Below, piece by piece: positions 35,483-43,879 of a DNA stretch of 64,000 nucleotides. The translations under genes were made by a program, and so were the position numbers. The DNA is taken from assembly GCA_052161625.1 (NCBI GenBank), contig CP197412.1; one strand, written 5' to 3'. The stretch is from JBKCUI01 sp052161625. Its GTDB lineage: Bacteria; Planctomycetota; Planctomycetia; Pirellulales; Pirellulaceae. The number at the start of each line of letters is the position of its first letter. The stretch's first letter is position 1. Below the pieces are notes generated by a model, which was not told the origin of the DNA, made no database searches, and was given only the letters and a program-made list of their open reading frames with translations.

Positions 35483-36875
35483 GCTGCAAAACGGGATCAT
35501 CGATTCGAATGCGATACAAGATCTGATTGTAGTCGTGGCGAGGAGTCCTCTCCGGCTTGTTCGCAAACTCGGCCGTATAGGTTCCTTCCCAGTAGATCCA
35601 AGGTTGATCGTCCTGAAGCCATTCGCTGTGGATCATCGGATTGTAAAACGTGTAGTTGCTGTGCGTCGCGATCGGAACGGCAGGAGTCCATTCTCCGAAC
35701 GGCGAGTCTGCCGTGCTCATCCAAATTTCCCCGAGGGGAGATGCCTTGCCGAACAGTTGCGTGAAAACCATCACCCACTTGTTCGCGTAACCGCTCCAAG
35801 CGATGTCGCCTCGATGGATTTGAATAGCGGTTCCATCACGAGCGCGGATCGATTCTCGCTTGGGATGAACTTGCCACTTCACAGGATCTAACCAATCCTC
35901 GTACGTGTCGTGGATCTGGATCCGAGGTGTGGGATTGGAGAAGAGAACCCACTTCTTACCGGAGGTATCGCGATAACGAACGGCGTGCCCGTCCGGTACA
36001 ACGACTTGTTCCGGATCGCTAGGCTCGTTCGCTCCTCGTTTCCAAAGTGTTTTGACGGCACGAAAGACACGATCGACCTCGTTCCATTCACAAAGACCGA
36101 ACTCGTCGACGGCCATCGGTGCTTGAATCTTGGCGTAACTGGCGACCAAATGATCGACCCCGTCACGATCTTGCAAACCGATCAAACCTCCAAGCCACAC
36201 GGGCCCTGGATGATCGATATCCGCGATCGGCCGCAGTGCGTTCGCTGAATCTCGAAAGAACTCCAACTTGGGTTGAATCGGTGCCTTCTCCAAGTCGAAT
36301 GGATGCAACTCCGACTCGGCGCCCAGCATTCGAAAGATACCTAGCGGATATCGAAATAGGTTTGTATCCCCCCAGAACCAAAAGAGCTTTCCCTTCCAAA
36401 GGGTGGTTTGGACCGAGTCGCAACCAACAACACCGCTCTCGTTCCAATCAGTGTATTCCCCAATTTTCTGACTCTCGGCGAGAAGTCCACTTCCAGTCAG
36501 TCTTCCAAGTCGCTCGGCAGCCAAGGCACGTTTCAATCGAACTGGATGATTCGTTCCGCGGGTGGGAGTCAAGCGAACTCCTTGGAAGCCGAAACCATCG
36601 CGAGGGACATCGTACCCGTGCCCCACGACCGAAAACCAGACCTCCCGATCGAATAGTTCCGGAGCGTCGATGACAGCTTTCCCCGCGTTGTCCGTGATCC
36701 ACTTCATACCCGAAGTGGTACGAAATTCGATCAAGGGAACGGGCCGCCCATTTTGCTCGTCGATCGCTTGGATAACGAACGCGTCATGAGGTGATGCGAA
36801 TACGGTGGTCGGAGACAGGGCAAGCGCAGAAACGAGCGATACAAAACTTGCTATAACAAAACCGGAAGGTCGCAT
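35463..36875 (-). CDS. Exported beta-propeller-like protein (GH43/DUF4185-like)
   Basis: 470 residues from the ATG at 36875, which begins a signal peptide (MRPSGFVIASFVSLVSALAL); the upstream frame to 36926 is rejected. After a small beta domain (about 25-105), phrases typical of five-bladed sugar-hydrolase propellers appear: KLFWFWGDTNLF, KWVLFSNPTPR, YANKWVMVFTQLFG, LGEIWMSTADSPFGEW and PWIYWEGTYTAEF. The pattern resembles GH43-like or DUF4185 proteins, but catalytic acids cannot be assigned. Its 3' end overlaps the convergent DUF11-type gene by 20 bases. It is divergent from a small coiled-coil gene 36 bases away. Confidence 0.7.
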   Translation of the reverse strand: MRPSGFVIASFVSLVSALALSPTTVFASPHDAFVIQAIDEQNGRPVPLIEFRTTSGMKWITDNAGKAVIDAPELFDREVWFSVVGHGYDVPRDGFGFQGVRLTPTRGTNHPVRLKRALAAERLGRLTGSGLLAESQKIGEYTDWNESGVVGCDSVQTTLWKGKLFWFWGDTNLFRYPLGIFRMLGAESELHPFDLEKAPIQPKLEFFRDSANALRPIADIDHPGPVWLGGLIGLQDRDGVDHLVASYAKIQAPMAVDEFGLCEWNEVDRVFRAVKTLWKRGANEPSDPEQVVVPDGHAVRYRDTSGKKWVLFSNPTPRIQIHDTYEDWLDPVKWQVHPKRESIRARDGTAIQIHRGDIAWSGYANKWVMVFTQLFGKASPLGEIWMSTADSPFGEWTPAVPIATHSNYTFYNPMIHSEWLQDDQPWIYWEGTYTAEFANKPERTPRHDYNQILYRIRIDDPVLQLIEPKR

Positions 36876-36911
36876 GTCAAAGATTCTATTTCGAGACAAG
36901 GAGAGAATGAA

Positions 36912-37178
36912 ATGACCGAAAGCCATCAGTCTACCTTCGAAAAGCTACTCGCGGAGCTTGCTCATCAGCGCGATGAATTGAGATTAAAGATCCACCTTGG
37001 AAATATGGAGGCCAAGGAGCAGTTGGGGAAGCTGGAAGAAAGACTCTTTGAATTGCGGCAGCGGTACGCACCGACCCAGGAAGCGATCGGCGAAACGGCA
37101 GAAGAGGTCTGGGAATCGCTGAAGACCGTCGGTGGCGAAATCCTGGAAGGGTTCCACCGAATCCGAAAGTCGTTGTAG
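36912..37178 (+). CDS. Small coiled-coil protein of unknown function
   Basis: 88 residues with a strong AAGGAG site (36898-36903) eight bases before the ATG. The sequence is highly charged and almost entirely helical (FEKLLAELAHQRDELRLKIH, QLGKLEERLFELRQRYAP), followed by a short amphipathic end (VWESLKTVGGEILEGFHRIR). No signal peptide or membrane segment. It resembles small cytoplasmic proteins of about 90 residues found near many environmental bacterial genes, without a defined function. Two hairpins follow it. Confidence 0.75.
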   Translation: MTESHQSTFEKLLAELAHQRDELRLKIHLGNMEAKEQLGKLEERLFELRQRYAPTQEAIGETAEEVWESLKTVGGEILEGFHRIRKSL

Positions 37179-37193
37179 TCGAGATCTCGCTTC

Positions 37194-37215
37194 GAGCTGT
37201 CGTCCTCGACAGCTT
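37194..37215. repeat. Intergenic hairpin 1 of a complementary-loop pair
   Basis: A 9-bp stem (37194-37202 with 37207-37215, one G-T pair) has loop TCCT. It lies 16 bases after the small coiled-coil gene. The 12-base centre GTCGTCCTCGAC is the reverse complement of the centre of hairpin 2 at 37299-37320. Confidence 0.75.
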
Positions 37216-37298
37216 CCGCGCACGAAACCACCATCCCCAAAAGAAAATGACCTTACTGAACACGGTACCTAACTTTTAGAAACCTAAAGGTGCCGCAG

Positions 37299-37320
37299 GA
37301 ACGGTCGAGGACGACCGTTC
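37299..37320. repeat. Intergenic hairpin 2 of a complementary-loop pair
   Basis: A perfect 9-bp stem, GAACGGTCG (37299-37307) with CGACCGTTC (37312-37320), has loop AGGA. It lies 12 bases beyond the stop of the minus-strand sugar dehydrogenase gene. No T run follows on either strand. Confidence 0.8.
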
Positions 37321-37331
37321 GACAGTGGGAA

Positions 37332-39260
37332 CTATTCTTTCGGCTCGAATTTGAAGATGCATTGTTCGCGGTTCGTGTCCATCATGTAATAGACTTCTCC
37401 GCTCTCATCTTCTCCGAACGCCAAAACGGGAACGCCTCCCTCGATAATCTGCTCGTTGCGCGTCGCCTTGCCAGTCTTGGCATCGTACGACAATGCCCAA
37501 AGCGCACCGCTCACGTAGTCAGCATACAAGTACTTCCCTTGCAACGCAGGCAGCCGCTTCGTGTTGGAAACCCGTCCGCCGGTGATCGATTTCCCAATCG
37601 CATGGTCGTATTCCCAAATCGGATCGATCGGAGTTGAAGTTCCTTCGACGACAGGGCGATTGCCAAAGGGATGGGTCCCTTCCCAATTGCTCCAGCCATA
37701 GTTCCCACCCTTGACCACAATGTCGACTTCTTCGTAGAGATCTTGTCCGACATCGGAGCACCAAAGTGTTCCGGTCGCTTTGTCGAACGCGATGCGCCAT
37801 GGGTTGCGGAATCCGTGTGCATAGATTTCAGGTCGAAGTCCCGATTGAGCTGCGAAGGGGTTGTCCGCTGGGATTCCGTAGGCAAGCCCGTCGCTTTTCT
37901 TGTTCACATCGATTCGAAGGATCGAACCGAGCAATTGTTTGCGATTCTGGCCTGATGCCTTCGGATCGTTGCGCAGTCCTCCGTCACCGAATGCGACATA
38001 AAGGTATCCGTCCGGTCCGAACTCAATCGCACCTCCGTTATGGTTCTTGTAAGGTTGCTCCAGCTCCAAAAGGACCTCTTCGGAACCTGCATCCCCCTTG
38101 AGCAAATCATCACCTTTCGCCTTGAAACGCGAAACGACCGACTTGTCGTCCGATTTGCGGGTGTAGCAGACATAGAACTCTTTGTTCTCTTTGTAATTGG
38201 GGTGGAATGCCAACCCCAGGAGACCTTGCTCGTTAGCACCGGGACCGGCCCAGTAGCTCACCTTGTCCTGAATATCGAGGAAGAGTGAGGCCTGCTTGGT
38301 GTCGGTCTTGTTTTCGAAGGTGAAGATACGACCTTTCTGATCCATTGCAAACAATCGATGAGCCAATCCCTTTGCGTAGGTCAGCTCTAGAATGCGAAGC
38401 GGTTTGTTGATGGTTCCATCTTCTTCGACAGGAGTCCAGCCTTCCCATTTCATCTGTGGAAATGCAGGGACACCTTTCAAAGCGAGCTTTCCATCGATCG
38501 GCTGAGAGGGTTGTCCCTTTTCTGGAAGTTCCCGGATCTTGATATTGCGGAACGACACCAGATTCCCGTGGTCTTGGAGGCAAATGTGGCCTTCGCCGGT
38601 CTTACCAAAGTCTGCCATCTGCGCGAATTTGCTTTTAGCAACGCGTTCGTTCCAGTCTTTATCACCCAACTTGAAATGATAGTAGACAGCGCCATTCATG
38701 GAGACTTCGCATTGGTTCGGAGCGATGCGAAGGTAAAGTTGGTTCCATTCCCCAACAGGTCGAGTTACATCGAGCGGAGCGGTTTCGCCGAGTGCTCGAT
38801 TGGCGGGAGGTTGGTAAAGCTGGTAGAGCCAACCCGACTTTTGCGGGTCATGTCCCTTCGCATTGTCTTGGATTTGGATTTCAGGTCCGCTTTGCCAAGG
38901 GGCTCCGTTCTTCTCGTTGACATGGAACATCAATCCGCTGTTCCCTTCCTCCGAGATCTTGTATTCGAGCATCAACTCAAAGTGCTTGTACTTTTCTTTG
39001 GTGACGATATCTCCCGCGTTGCTTCCTTCACGGACCAAAGCACCGTCGACCACTTTCCAACCGCTCGACATCTCCTCTTTTTTGTAGCTTCGCCATTGGT
39101 CGGTCGACTTGCCGTCAAAGAGAAGTTTCCAACCGCTCAGTTCTTCGGAACGCGTTAGCTGATTGGCTGGGATTTCCGCGAGCGAGACCGAAACGGGCAG
39201 GAAAGTTAGAGAGCTAATCACGGCGAGACGAAGAAGGCCGCGCAGGTTGCGACGAAGCAT
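37332..39260 (-). CDS. DUF1080 + PQQ-type sugar dehydrogenase fusion
   Basis: 642 residues from the ATG at 39260, which begins a signal peptide (about 1-30). The first half (about 40-245) is a DUF1080 domain, a concanavalin-like fold with members that act on 3-keto-disaccharides (GWKLLFDGKSTDQWRSY, FELMLEYKISEEGNSGLMFH). The second half (about 265-640) is a six-bladed propeller of the glucose/sorbosone dehydrogenase type, with EQGLLGLAFHPNYKEN, GGAIEFGPDGYLYVAFGDGG, AHGFRNPWRIAFDKATG and EEVDIVVKGGNYGW. Members oxidise sugars using PQQ. No PQQ synthesis gene is in the window. It probably works in the periplasm on sugars released by other exported enzymes. Confidence 0.9.
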   Translation of the reverse strand: MLRRNLRGLLRLAVISSLTFLPVSVSLAEIPANQLTRSEELSGWKLLFDGKSTDQWRSYKKEEMSSGWKVVDGALVREGSNAGDIVTKEKYKHFELMLEYKISEEGNSGLMFHVNEKNGAPWQSGPEIQIQDNAKGHDPQKSGWLYQLYQPPANRALGETAPLDVTRPVGEWNQLYLRIAPNQCEVSMNGAVYYHFKLGDKDWNERVAKSKFAQMADFGKTGEGHICLQDHGNLVSFRNIKIRELPEKGQPSQPIDGKLALKGVPAFPQMKWEGWTPVEEDGTINKPLRILELTYAKGLAHRLFAMDQKGRIFTFENKTDTKQASLFLDIQDKVSYWAGPGANEQGLLGLAFHPNYKENKEFYVCYTRKSDDKSVVSRFKAKGDDLLKGDAGSEEVLLELEQPYKNHNGGAIEFGPDGYLYVAFGDGGLRNDPKASGQNRKQLLGSILRIDVNKKSDGLAYGIPADNPFAAQSGLRPEIYAHGFRNPWRIAFDKATGTLWCSDVGQDLYEEVDIVVKGGNYGWSNWEGTHPFGNRPVVEGTSTPIDPIWEYDHAIGKSITGGRVSNTKRLPALQGKYLYADYVSGALWALSYDAKTGKATRNEQIIEGGVPVLAFGEDESGEVYYMMDTNREQCIFKFEPKE

Positions 39261-39401
39261 GGAGGGGATCCCTTTACGAGGTGGATAAACGCCAGATGAC
39301 AATCTGAAGACGAAAACAACGCCTCGATGCTAAACGCCAAGGTACCTGCGGTCAATCAGACTCGCAGGCCGAGCCGCTGAGATCCTGTGAATTTACAGGC
39401 G

Positions 39402-39448
39402 ATGATTCGGCATGATTCGGCATGATTCGGCATGATTCGGCATGATTC
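39402..39448 (-). repeat. 10-bp tandem repeat ending in a stop codon
   Basis: Units of CATGATTCGG run at 39411-39420, 39421-39430 and 39431-39440, with a partial unit at 39441-39448 and a one-mismatch unit ahead of them from 39401. The array covers the 5' edge of the TGA stop (39447-39449, minus strand) of the small lipoprotein gene and extends downstream of that gene. Confidence 0.95.
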
Positions 39449-39773
39449 AAGGAGAGATTTCGAATGCTCGGGCGTCTTCGATCACACCCTCTTCAATCAC
39501 TTCTTCTATTCCCGCCTCGTCGTATTCCCCCTCGTAATACGGCATGGGAGCTTCGCCTTGGATCACCGTTTGGGTATCCGGATCGCTGAAAGGGGAGCCC
39601 ACTCGTCCTCGCTTCATGTCGCTCCTCGGAACGCGAGAGCCAAACGCGACATAATCGTCGAGGTAAGGCTGGCAACAGATCGAACAGCCAGGAGCGAATG
39701 CGAAGAGCAGCAATCCCCAAGCATAGGTAGAGACGCGGGCGGAACGGTTGGATTGGTTCGTTGACGGAATCAT
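39447..39773 (-). CDS. Small putative lipoprotein
   Basis: 108 residues from the internal ATG at 39773; the longer frame to 39833 has no signal features. A hydrophobic stretch ends with GLLLFAFAPGC, making Cys30 a possible lipidation site, followed by a Cys cluster (CSICC) and an acidic tail (YYEGEYDEAGIEEVIEEG). Short proteins with a Cys cluster just after a hydrophobic helix occur repeatedly in planctomycetes, but I cannot name a family. Its stop codon lies at the edge of a 10-bp tandem repeat, and it is divergent from the gene at 39935. Confidence 0.65.
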   Translation of the reverse strand: MIPSTNQSNRSARVSTYAWGLLLFAFAPGCSICCQPYLDDYVAFGSRVPRSDMKRGRVGSPFSDPDTQTVIQGEAPMPYYEGEYDEAGIEEVIEEGVIEDARAFEISP

Positions 39774-39934
39774 GGCGGAACGCTGTGAAGGGGGCCTGCA
39801 AAACCCAGAAGGGAACATCTCACTCATCGGCATCGGACCTTGCGTTATTTAGAGAAACCTTGCCGATTGCACCGACTATTCCTTTTGCCGTTTATGTAGC
39901 AACGGTTCAGGTTTTCCCGCCATGCGTCCGAAGA

Positions 39935-41257
39935 ATGAATTCACAGACCCTGGAAAGACTTCCTGACTCGTTTGCATGCATTCACGGTGACCGTTCGATG
40001 CGAGATGTATGGTTCCAAATCAGAACAGTGAGGGAATGGCTGGTCGCCAAGCCGGTGTCGTATCTGACACTGGCCCTGCTCGTGTGGGGATTGAACTGGC
40101 TGAACATCCAGCAGGTGCAATTCGAACAACGGGGGACCATCGCTATATCGAGACAGCGACTGGAAGCGCTCCAGTCCCTGGCGAACCTCGGCCCCAAAGC
40201 GGGCCCCTACACGTTTCTAGAGTGCCGCCCCATTGTGGGAGACGACACCGTTCCTGACCATTCGGATATGTGCACGATCAAGTTTCGAGTCCGATCGACT
40301 CGGTACATCGATCTGGCCAAGTTCGAGGAATATTTGCTCTCCAAGACCGAGCCTCGCGAACCCTCTTCCGAATGCATTTCACTTCTCCGGGAGATCCGCA
40401 CAACCGATTGGAAGCGTGAAGCGCTTCTCCATCAATGCCGCTGTCTGGAACTGCAACGACAAAAATCGCTCGATTATGCGGCCATCGGCGAAGCAGCCAG
40501 TGCCATCGCTGACGCTACTACTGCCGAACCGTCCGACGAACACGCCGAAGGTGGAACTTACCGATTGGCAGGTTACCAAAAGACCACCGAGTCGCAGTCC
40601 CAGGAGCCATCCATCGACGCCTTGCGTTCCGAGTTGCTTGCACAGTGCCGCGACTGCGATGCCAAAGTTGCATCGCTGAAGCAATGGCACGCGAACTCGC
40701 ACGCTTCCTCGATCGGCTATCTCTCCCTTACTGGCTCACAACAGAAGTACCCTGTCGTTCAGCCTGTGCAGGGATCGAAGTTGGCGATTCTCCTCTTGCT
40801 AGCCACCAGCGCGTGGGGCTTGATCGCGATCGCTTTGAATCGATTTCCCAAACTGCAGCCTTGGATCGATCAATTGCGCGGCAAAGCGAGTCACAACAAC
40901 CGTTCGACCCATCGTCGAGGCGCTAAGCCGCTCGCTCGATGCGACCTTGGAATTCCGTTCCTTGGTACAATCGAGATTGTTCACACGGACTTGATTTCCG
41001 CTGCGGATCCTTTCGAACATGTCGATGCACCTTCAGAATTTTCGACACCGAAACCGACGGATGCGGAACGTTGGAATGACCGATTACCCAAGCGAACCAG
41101 TCGAGGGAGACTTCGGATCCAGCAGTCTGCAGCCCTCGCGCTGAGTTTATGGTTAGCCGTGTGTGGTCTGCGATTGCTATCGGACTCAGCATGGCGGGAG
41201 CTGTTCATTGCTTCGCCGCTCGCGGGACTGACGCACTTGATCTCAGGTGTACCGTGA
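39935..41257 (+). CDS. Membrane protein of unknown function, coupled to a TPR protein
   Basis: 440 residues from the ATG at 39935; the frame opens earlier (39761) but that part overlaps the divergent lipoprotein start. Three hydrophobic segments are seen: about 40-60 (VSYLTLALLVWGLNWL), about 284-302 (LAILLLLATSAWGLIAIAL) and near the end (SAALALSLWLAVCGLRLL). The segment between the first two is charged with paired cysteines. The topology, two membrane helices around a large helical extracytoplasmic domain, recalls chain-length regulators of polysaccharide export, but sequence support is weak. The TGA stop (41255-41257) overlaps the ATG of the TPR gene by one base, so the two are translationally coupled. 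Confidence 0.65.
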   Translation: MNSQTLERLPDSFACIHGDRSMRDVWFQIRTVREWLVAKPVSYLTLALLVWGLNWLNIQQVQFEQRGTIAISRQRLEALQSLANLGPKAGPYTFLECRPIVGDDTVPDHSDMCTIKFRVRSTRYIDLAKFEEYLLSKTEPREPSSECISLLREIRTTDWKREALLHQCRCLELQRQKSLDYAAIGEAASAIADATTAEPSDEHAEGGTYRLAGYQKTTESQSQEPSIDALRSELLAQCRDCDAKVASLKQWHANSHASSIGYLSLTGSQQKYPVVQPVQGSKLAILLLLATSAWGLIAIALNRFPKLQPWIDQLRGKASHNNRSTHRRGAKPLARCDLGIPFLGTIEIVHTDLISAADPFEHVDAPSEFSTPKPTDAERWNDRLPKRTSRGRLRIQQSAALALSLWLAVCGLRLLSDSAWRELFIASPLAGLTHLISGVP

Positions 41258-43743
41258 TGTTCCAGTCGGATGCGAGGAAACGAGATCGCGTTTCATCGGC
41301 GAGGCGTCGACGTCGCGGTTTGAGCATGAAGACACTCTTAGGAGCGGTGGCCGGATTGGTCCTCACGTCCTTTGCAGCGCTCGGAGTGTATCTCTATGCC
41401 TTTCCAGAGCCAGCTCCGACCGAGCAGCTTGATTTGGCATTGAGGCTCATGTCCAAAGGAGAGATTGATGTCGCCGCGCGACTTGCTTCTGTGCTCGAGG
41501 ATGCGGATCTCGTCAAGAACTCGGACCACTCGAAGAAGCTTTTCTTGTTAGGTGCTCGCGAAAGAACGCTGGCGAGCAACATCGAGCAGCGTCCTGTCGC
41601 GATGGAGCGAAACGAACGCGCGGTTGAGTATCTTACCAAGAGCCGCAGTTATTCCTTTCCAGACGGATTTGAAGGGCTAGCTAATTACCATTTAGGGATG
41701 GCTCTGTTCGATTTGTTCCGGTGGGATGAAGCGGAAGAGCCATTGACGATCGCCGCCGAGAGATGGCCTGCTGGCAGATCGGATGCCATCGAGCGTCTCG
41801 TCGATATCGATTTATCGCGCGATCGACAAGATATCGAGAACGCGTTGGATCGCATCTCGCACTGGAGAACGTTGCCGCGAAGCTCCGCCGACGACGACGA
41901 TCGGGCCGACGTCAAAGAGATGCAGGCTTTTTTTGCCGCAGGTGAGTTTGAAAAGGTAGATGCATTGCAGGCCCGCATCCCTAAGAGCTCGAACTACCGT
42001 CCCTTGAGCGACCTTTACGCTGGCAAATGTGAAATCGAGCTTTCCAAACGTGAGAATGCGCCAGAGGACCGAACGAAGCGTTTGGAAAAAGCGCTTGAGT
42101 ATTTGGCAGCGGTACTGAAATCTTCCAAAACAACTATTTCGGTTCGCAGGCAAGCAAATCTGGATCAAGGCAAAGTGACGCGCGCGCTGGGAAAGCTGAC
42201 CGAAGCGATTAGCATTCTCAGCATTCTTAGGTTGTCGTCCCCGTTTGAACCTGAAAGCTTGGCGGCAGGGATCGAAGAGATCGAAACACTGATCCAAGCC
42301 GATCGCGTGGACGATGCAATCGATACCATGGTACAAGTTTCCAATAACCTCGGCGACCTGAGATGGTATTACACCGATTGGCTGCCGTTGTCGGGTTTGC
42401 GAGATAGGGTCAACGTTGCTTGCCAATCCTTGATCGACATGGGTCGATATCCCCAAGCGCAACAATTTGTTAGCAGCCTGCCAAAATTCTGCGACCTGCT
42501 GGATCGCATCCGACTGGAGAGCAGTCTCTACGAGAAATGGGCAGAGAGTCTACCCAAGGGTGGAACCAACGATCGCGATCGACTGGAGCATTATCGAAGT
42601 GCGGGCAAAGCGTTCGAAGAACTGACTCGGCAGCTGCCGCGAGCCAAAGAGTACGACGATTGGCTGTGGAGTTCGATCGAGAACTATCGCAAATCCGGTG
42701 ACTATCTCAGCAGCAATCGCATGCTGGATCGCTTTATCAGTTTGCAAGACCGAGCGAATCGACCCAAAGGTTACTTTGTTCGTGCTAAGAATTTGGCATC
42801 GATGGAGAAGAGTGACGATGCGATGCAGTCGTTACAGCAGATCTTGGCCAGCAATATCGACACTCCGCTCATCTACGACGCTCGGTTGGAGTTGGCCAAG
42901 CTGAAGCGTCAGCAAGATGCGTTCGACGAAGCTCAGGAGTTGATGCTAGAAAACCTATCAGGTGAACTTCGACCGGAAAGCCCCATTTGGAGGGAATCCC
43001 TCTTCGAGCTCGCGTTGATGCTCTTCTCTCGCGGAGAACGAGAATTGCTAAAGGCTCGAAACGAGATCGAAGCCAATCCGAGCAAGATGCAAGACTTTCT
43101 TGGTCAAGTCGAAGCCAGTCAGGGGCAATTGCTGGAATCGATAAGACGCATCGAAGAATTCCTTCGCCGTTATCCCACCGATGTACGGCGATTTCAATTC
43201 TTGTATCAGATGGCGCAGGGCTATCAGCACGCGTCGTTTTGGCCGGAGATACAGCTGAGAGAGAGCAAGATCGCCAGCGAAGAGCGATTGGCTTCTCTCA
43301 AGTCACAAAAAAAAGACCTATTGATTCAGGCCAGAAAGGCTTACAGTCGACTGCGGCAAGAGATTCTGGCTGACCGCGACGCATCGCGGGCGCTCGTCAG
43401 CAACCTCGACGATCTTCTGCGAAATAGCTTCTTTGGAGAAGCTGACTTGTATTTCAATGAAGAGGAGTACGAAGAAGCATTGATCGCGTACACAGATGCA
43501 GCCAATCGCTTTATCAATGAACCAGAATCCCTGGAAGCCCGCAAACAAATCGCACTGTGCCAGAGAAAGCTCGGACGGATCGCAGATTGCCGCCGCTCTC
43601 TCGAGCTGGCTCGGGACTCGCTGCAACGCATTCCTGCGGATCAAGATGCGAAATTCAAAGCGGTTACTCCGCACGACCGCGCAGGCTGGGACCGCTATTT
43701 GACCGCATTGCTTCAGGACCTTAATCGGGAAAACACCCCGTGA
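41257..43743 (+). CDS. Membrane-anchored TPR protein
   Basis: 828 residues from the ATG at 41257, which overlaps the previous stop by one base. A very basic N-terminus (KRDRVSSARRRRRGLSMK) leads into one membrane helix (about 24-46, LLGAVAGLVLTSFAALGVYLYAF). The rest is a long alpha solenoid with tetratricopeptide-like helix pairs, for example YHLGMALFDLFRWDEAEEPL, LSDLYAGKCEIELSKRENAP and GEADLYFNEEEYEEALIAYTDAANRF. Such solenoids scaffold protein complexes at the membrane. With the coupled upstream membrane protein it may form one complex; the role is unknown. Confidence 0.8.
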   Translation: MFQSDARKRDRVSSARRRRRGLSMKTLLGAVAGLVLTSFAALGVYLYAFPEPAPTEQLDLALRLMSKGEIDVAARLASVLEDADLVKNSDHSKKLFLLGARERTLASNIEQRPVAMERNERAVEYLTKSRSYSFPDGFEGLANYHLGMALFDLFRWDEAEEPLTIAAERWPAGRSDAIERLVDIDLSRDRQDIENALDRISHWRTLPRSSADDDDRADVKEMQAFFAAGEFEKVDALQARIPKSSNYRPLSDLYAGKCEIELSKRENAPEDRTKRLEKALEYLAAVLKSSKTTISVRRQANLDQGKVTRALGKLTEAISILSILRLSSPFEPESLAAGIEEIETLIQADRVDDAIDTMVQVSNNLGDLRWYYTDWLPLSGLRDRVNVACQSLIDMGRYPQAQQFVSSLPKFCDLLDRIRLESSLYEKWAESLPKGGTNDRDRLEHYRSAGKAFEELTRQLPRAKEYDDWLWSSIENYRKSGDYLSSNRMLDRFISLQDRANRPKGYFVRAKNLASMEKSDDAMQSLQQILASNIDTPLIYDARLELAKLKRQQDAFDEAQELMLENLSGELRPESPIWRESLFELALMLFSRGERELLKARNEIEANPSKMQDFLGQVEASQGQLLESIRRIEEFLRRYPTDVRRFQFLYQMAQGYQHASFWPEIQLRESKIASEERLASLKSQKKDLLIQARKAYSRLRQEILADRDASRALVSNLDDLLRNSFFGEADLYFNEEEYEEALIAYTDAANRFINEPESLEARKQIALCQRKLGRIADCRRSLELARDSLQRIPADQDAKFKAVTPHDRAGWDRYLTALLQDLNRENTP

Positions 43744-43879
43744 GGATTCTGATCAATTCGTCTGGCCAAACCCCGACTCCCTTGACGATAAAAGAGGACC
43801 GATCGAGACATCCGAGTTTGGTAGGGGCGCTAAACGAAGATCGATCAATTCTTTATTCTCGTTTCCGAACGGAATTGGA

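Noticed and set aside
15408..39448. CRISPR array
   Set aside because: All repeats found are direct head-to-tail copies with no unique spacers, and no cas gene is present.
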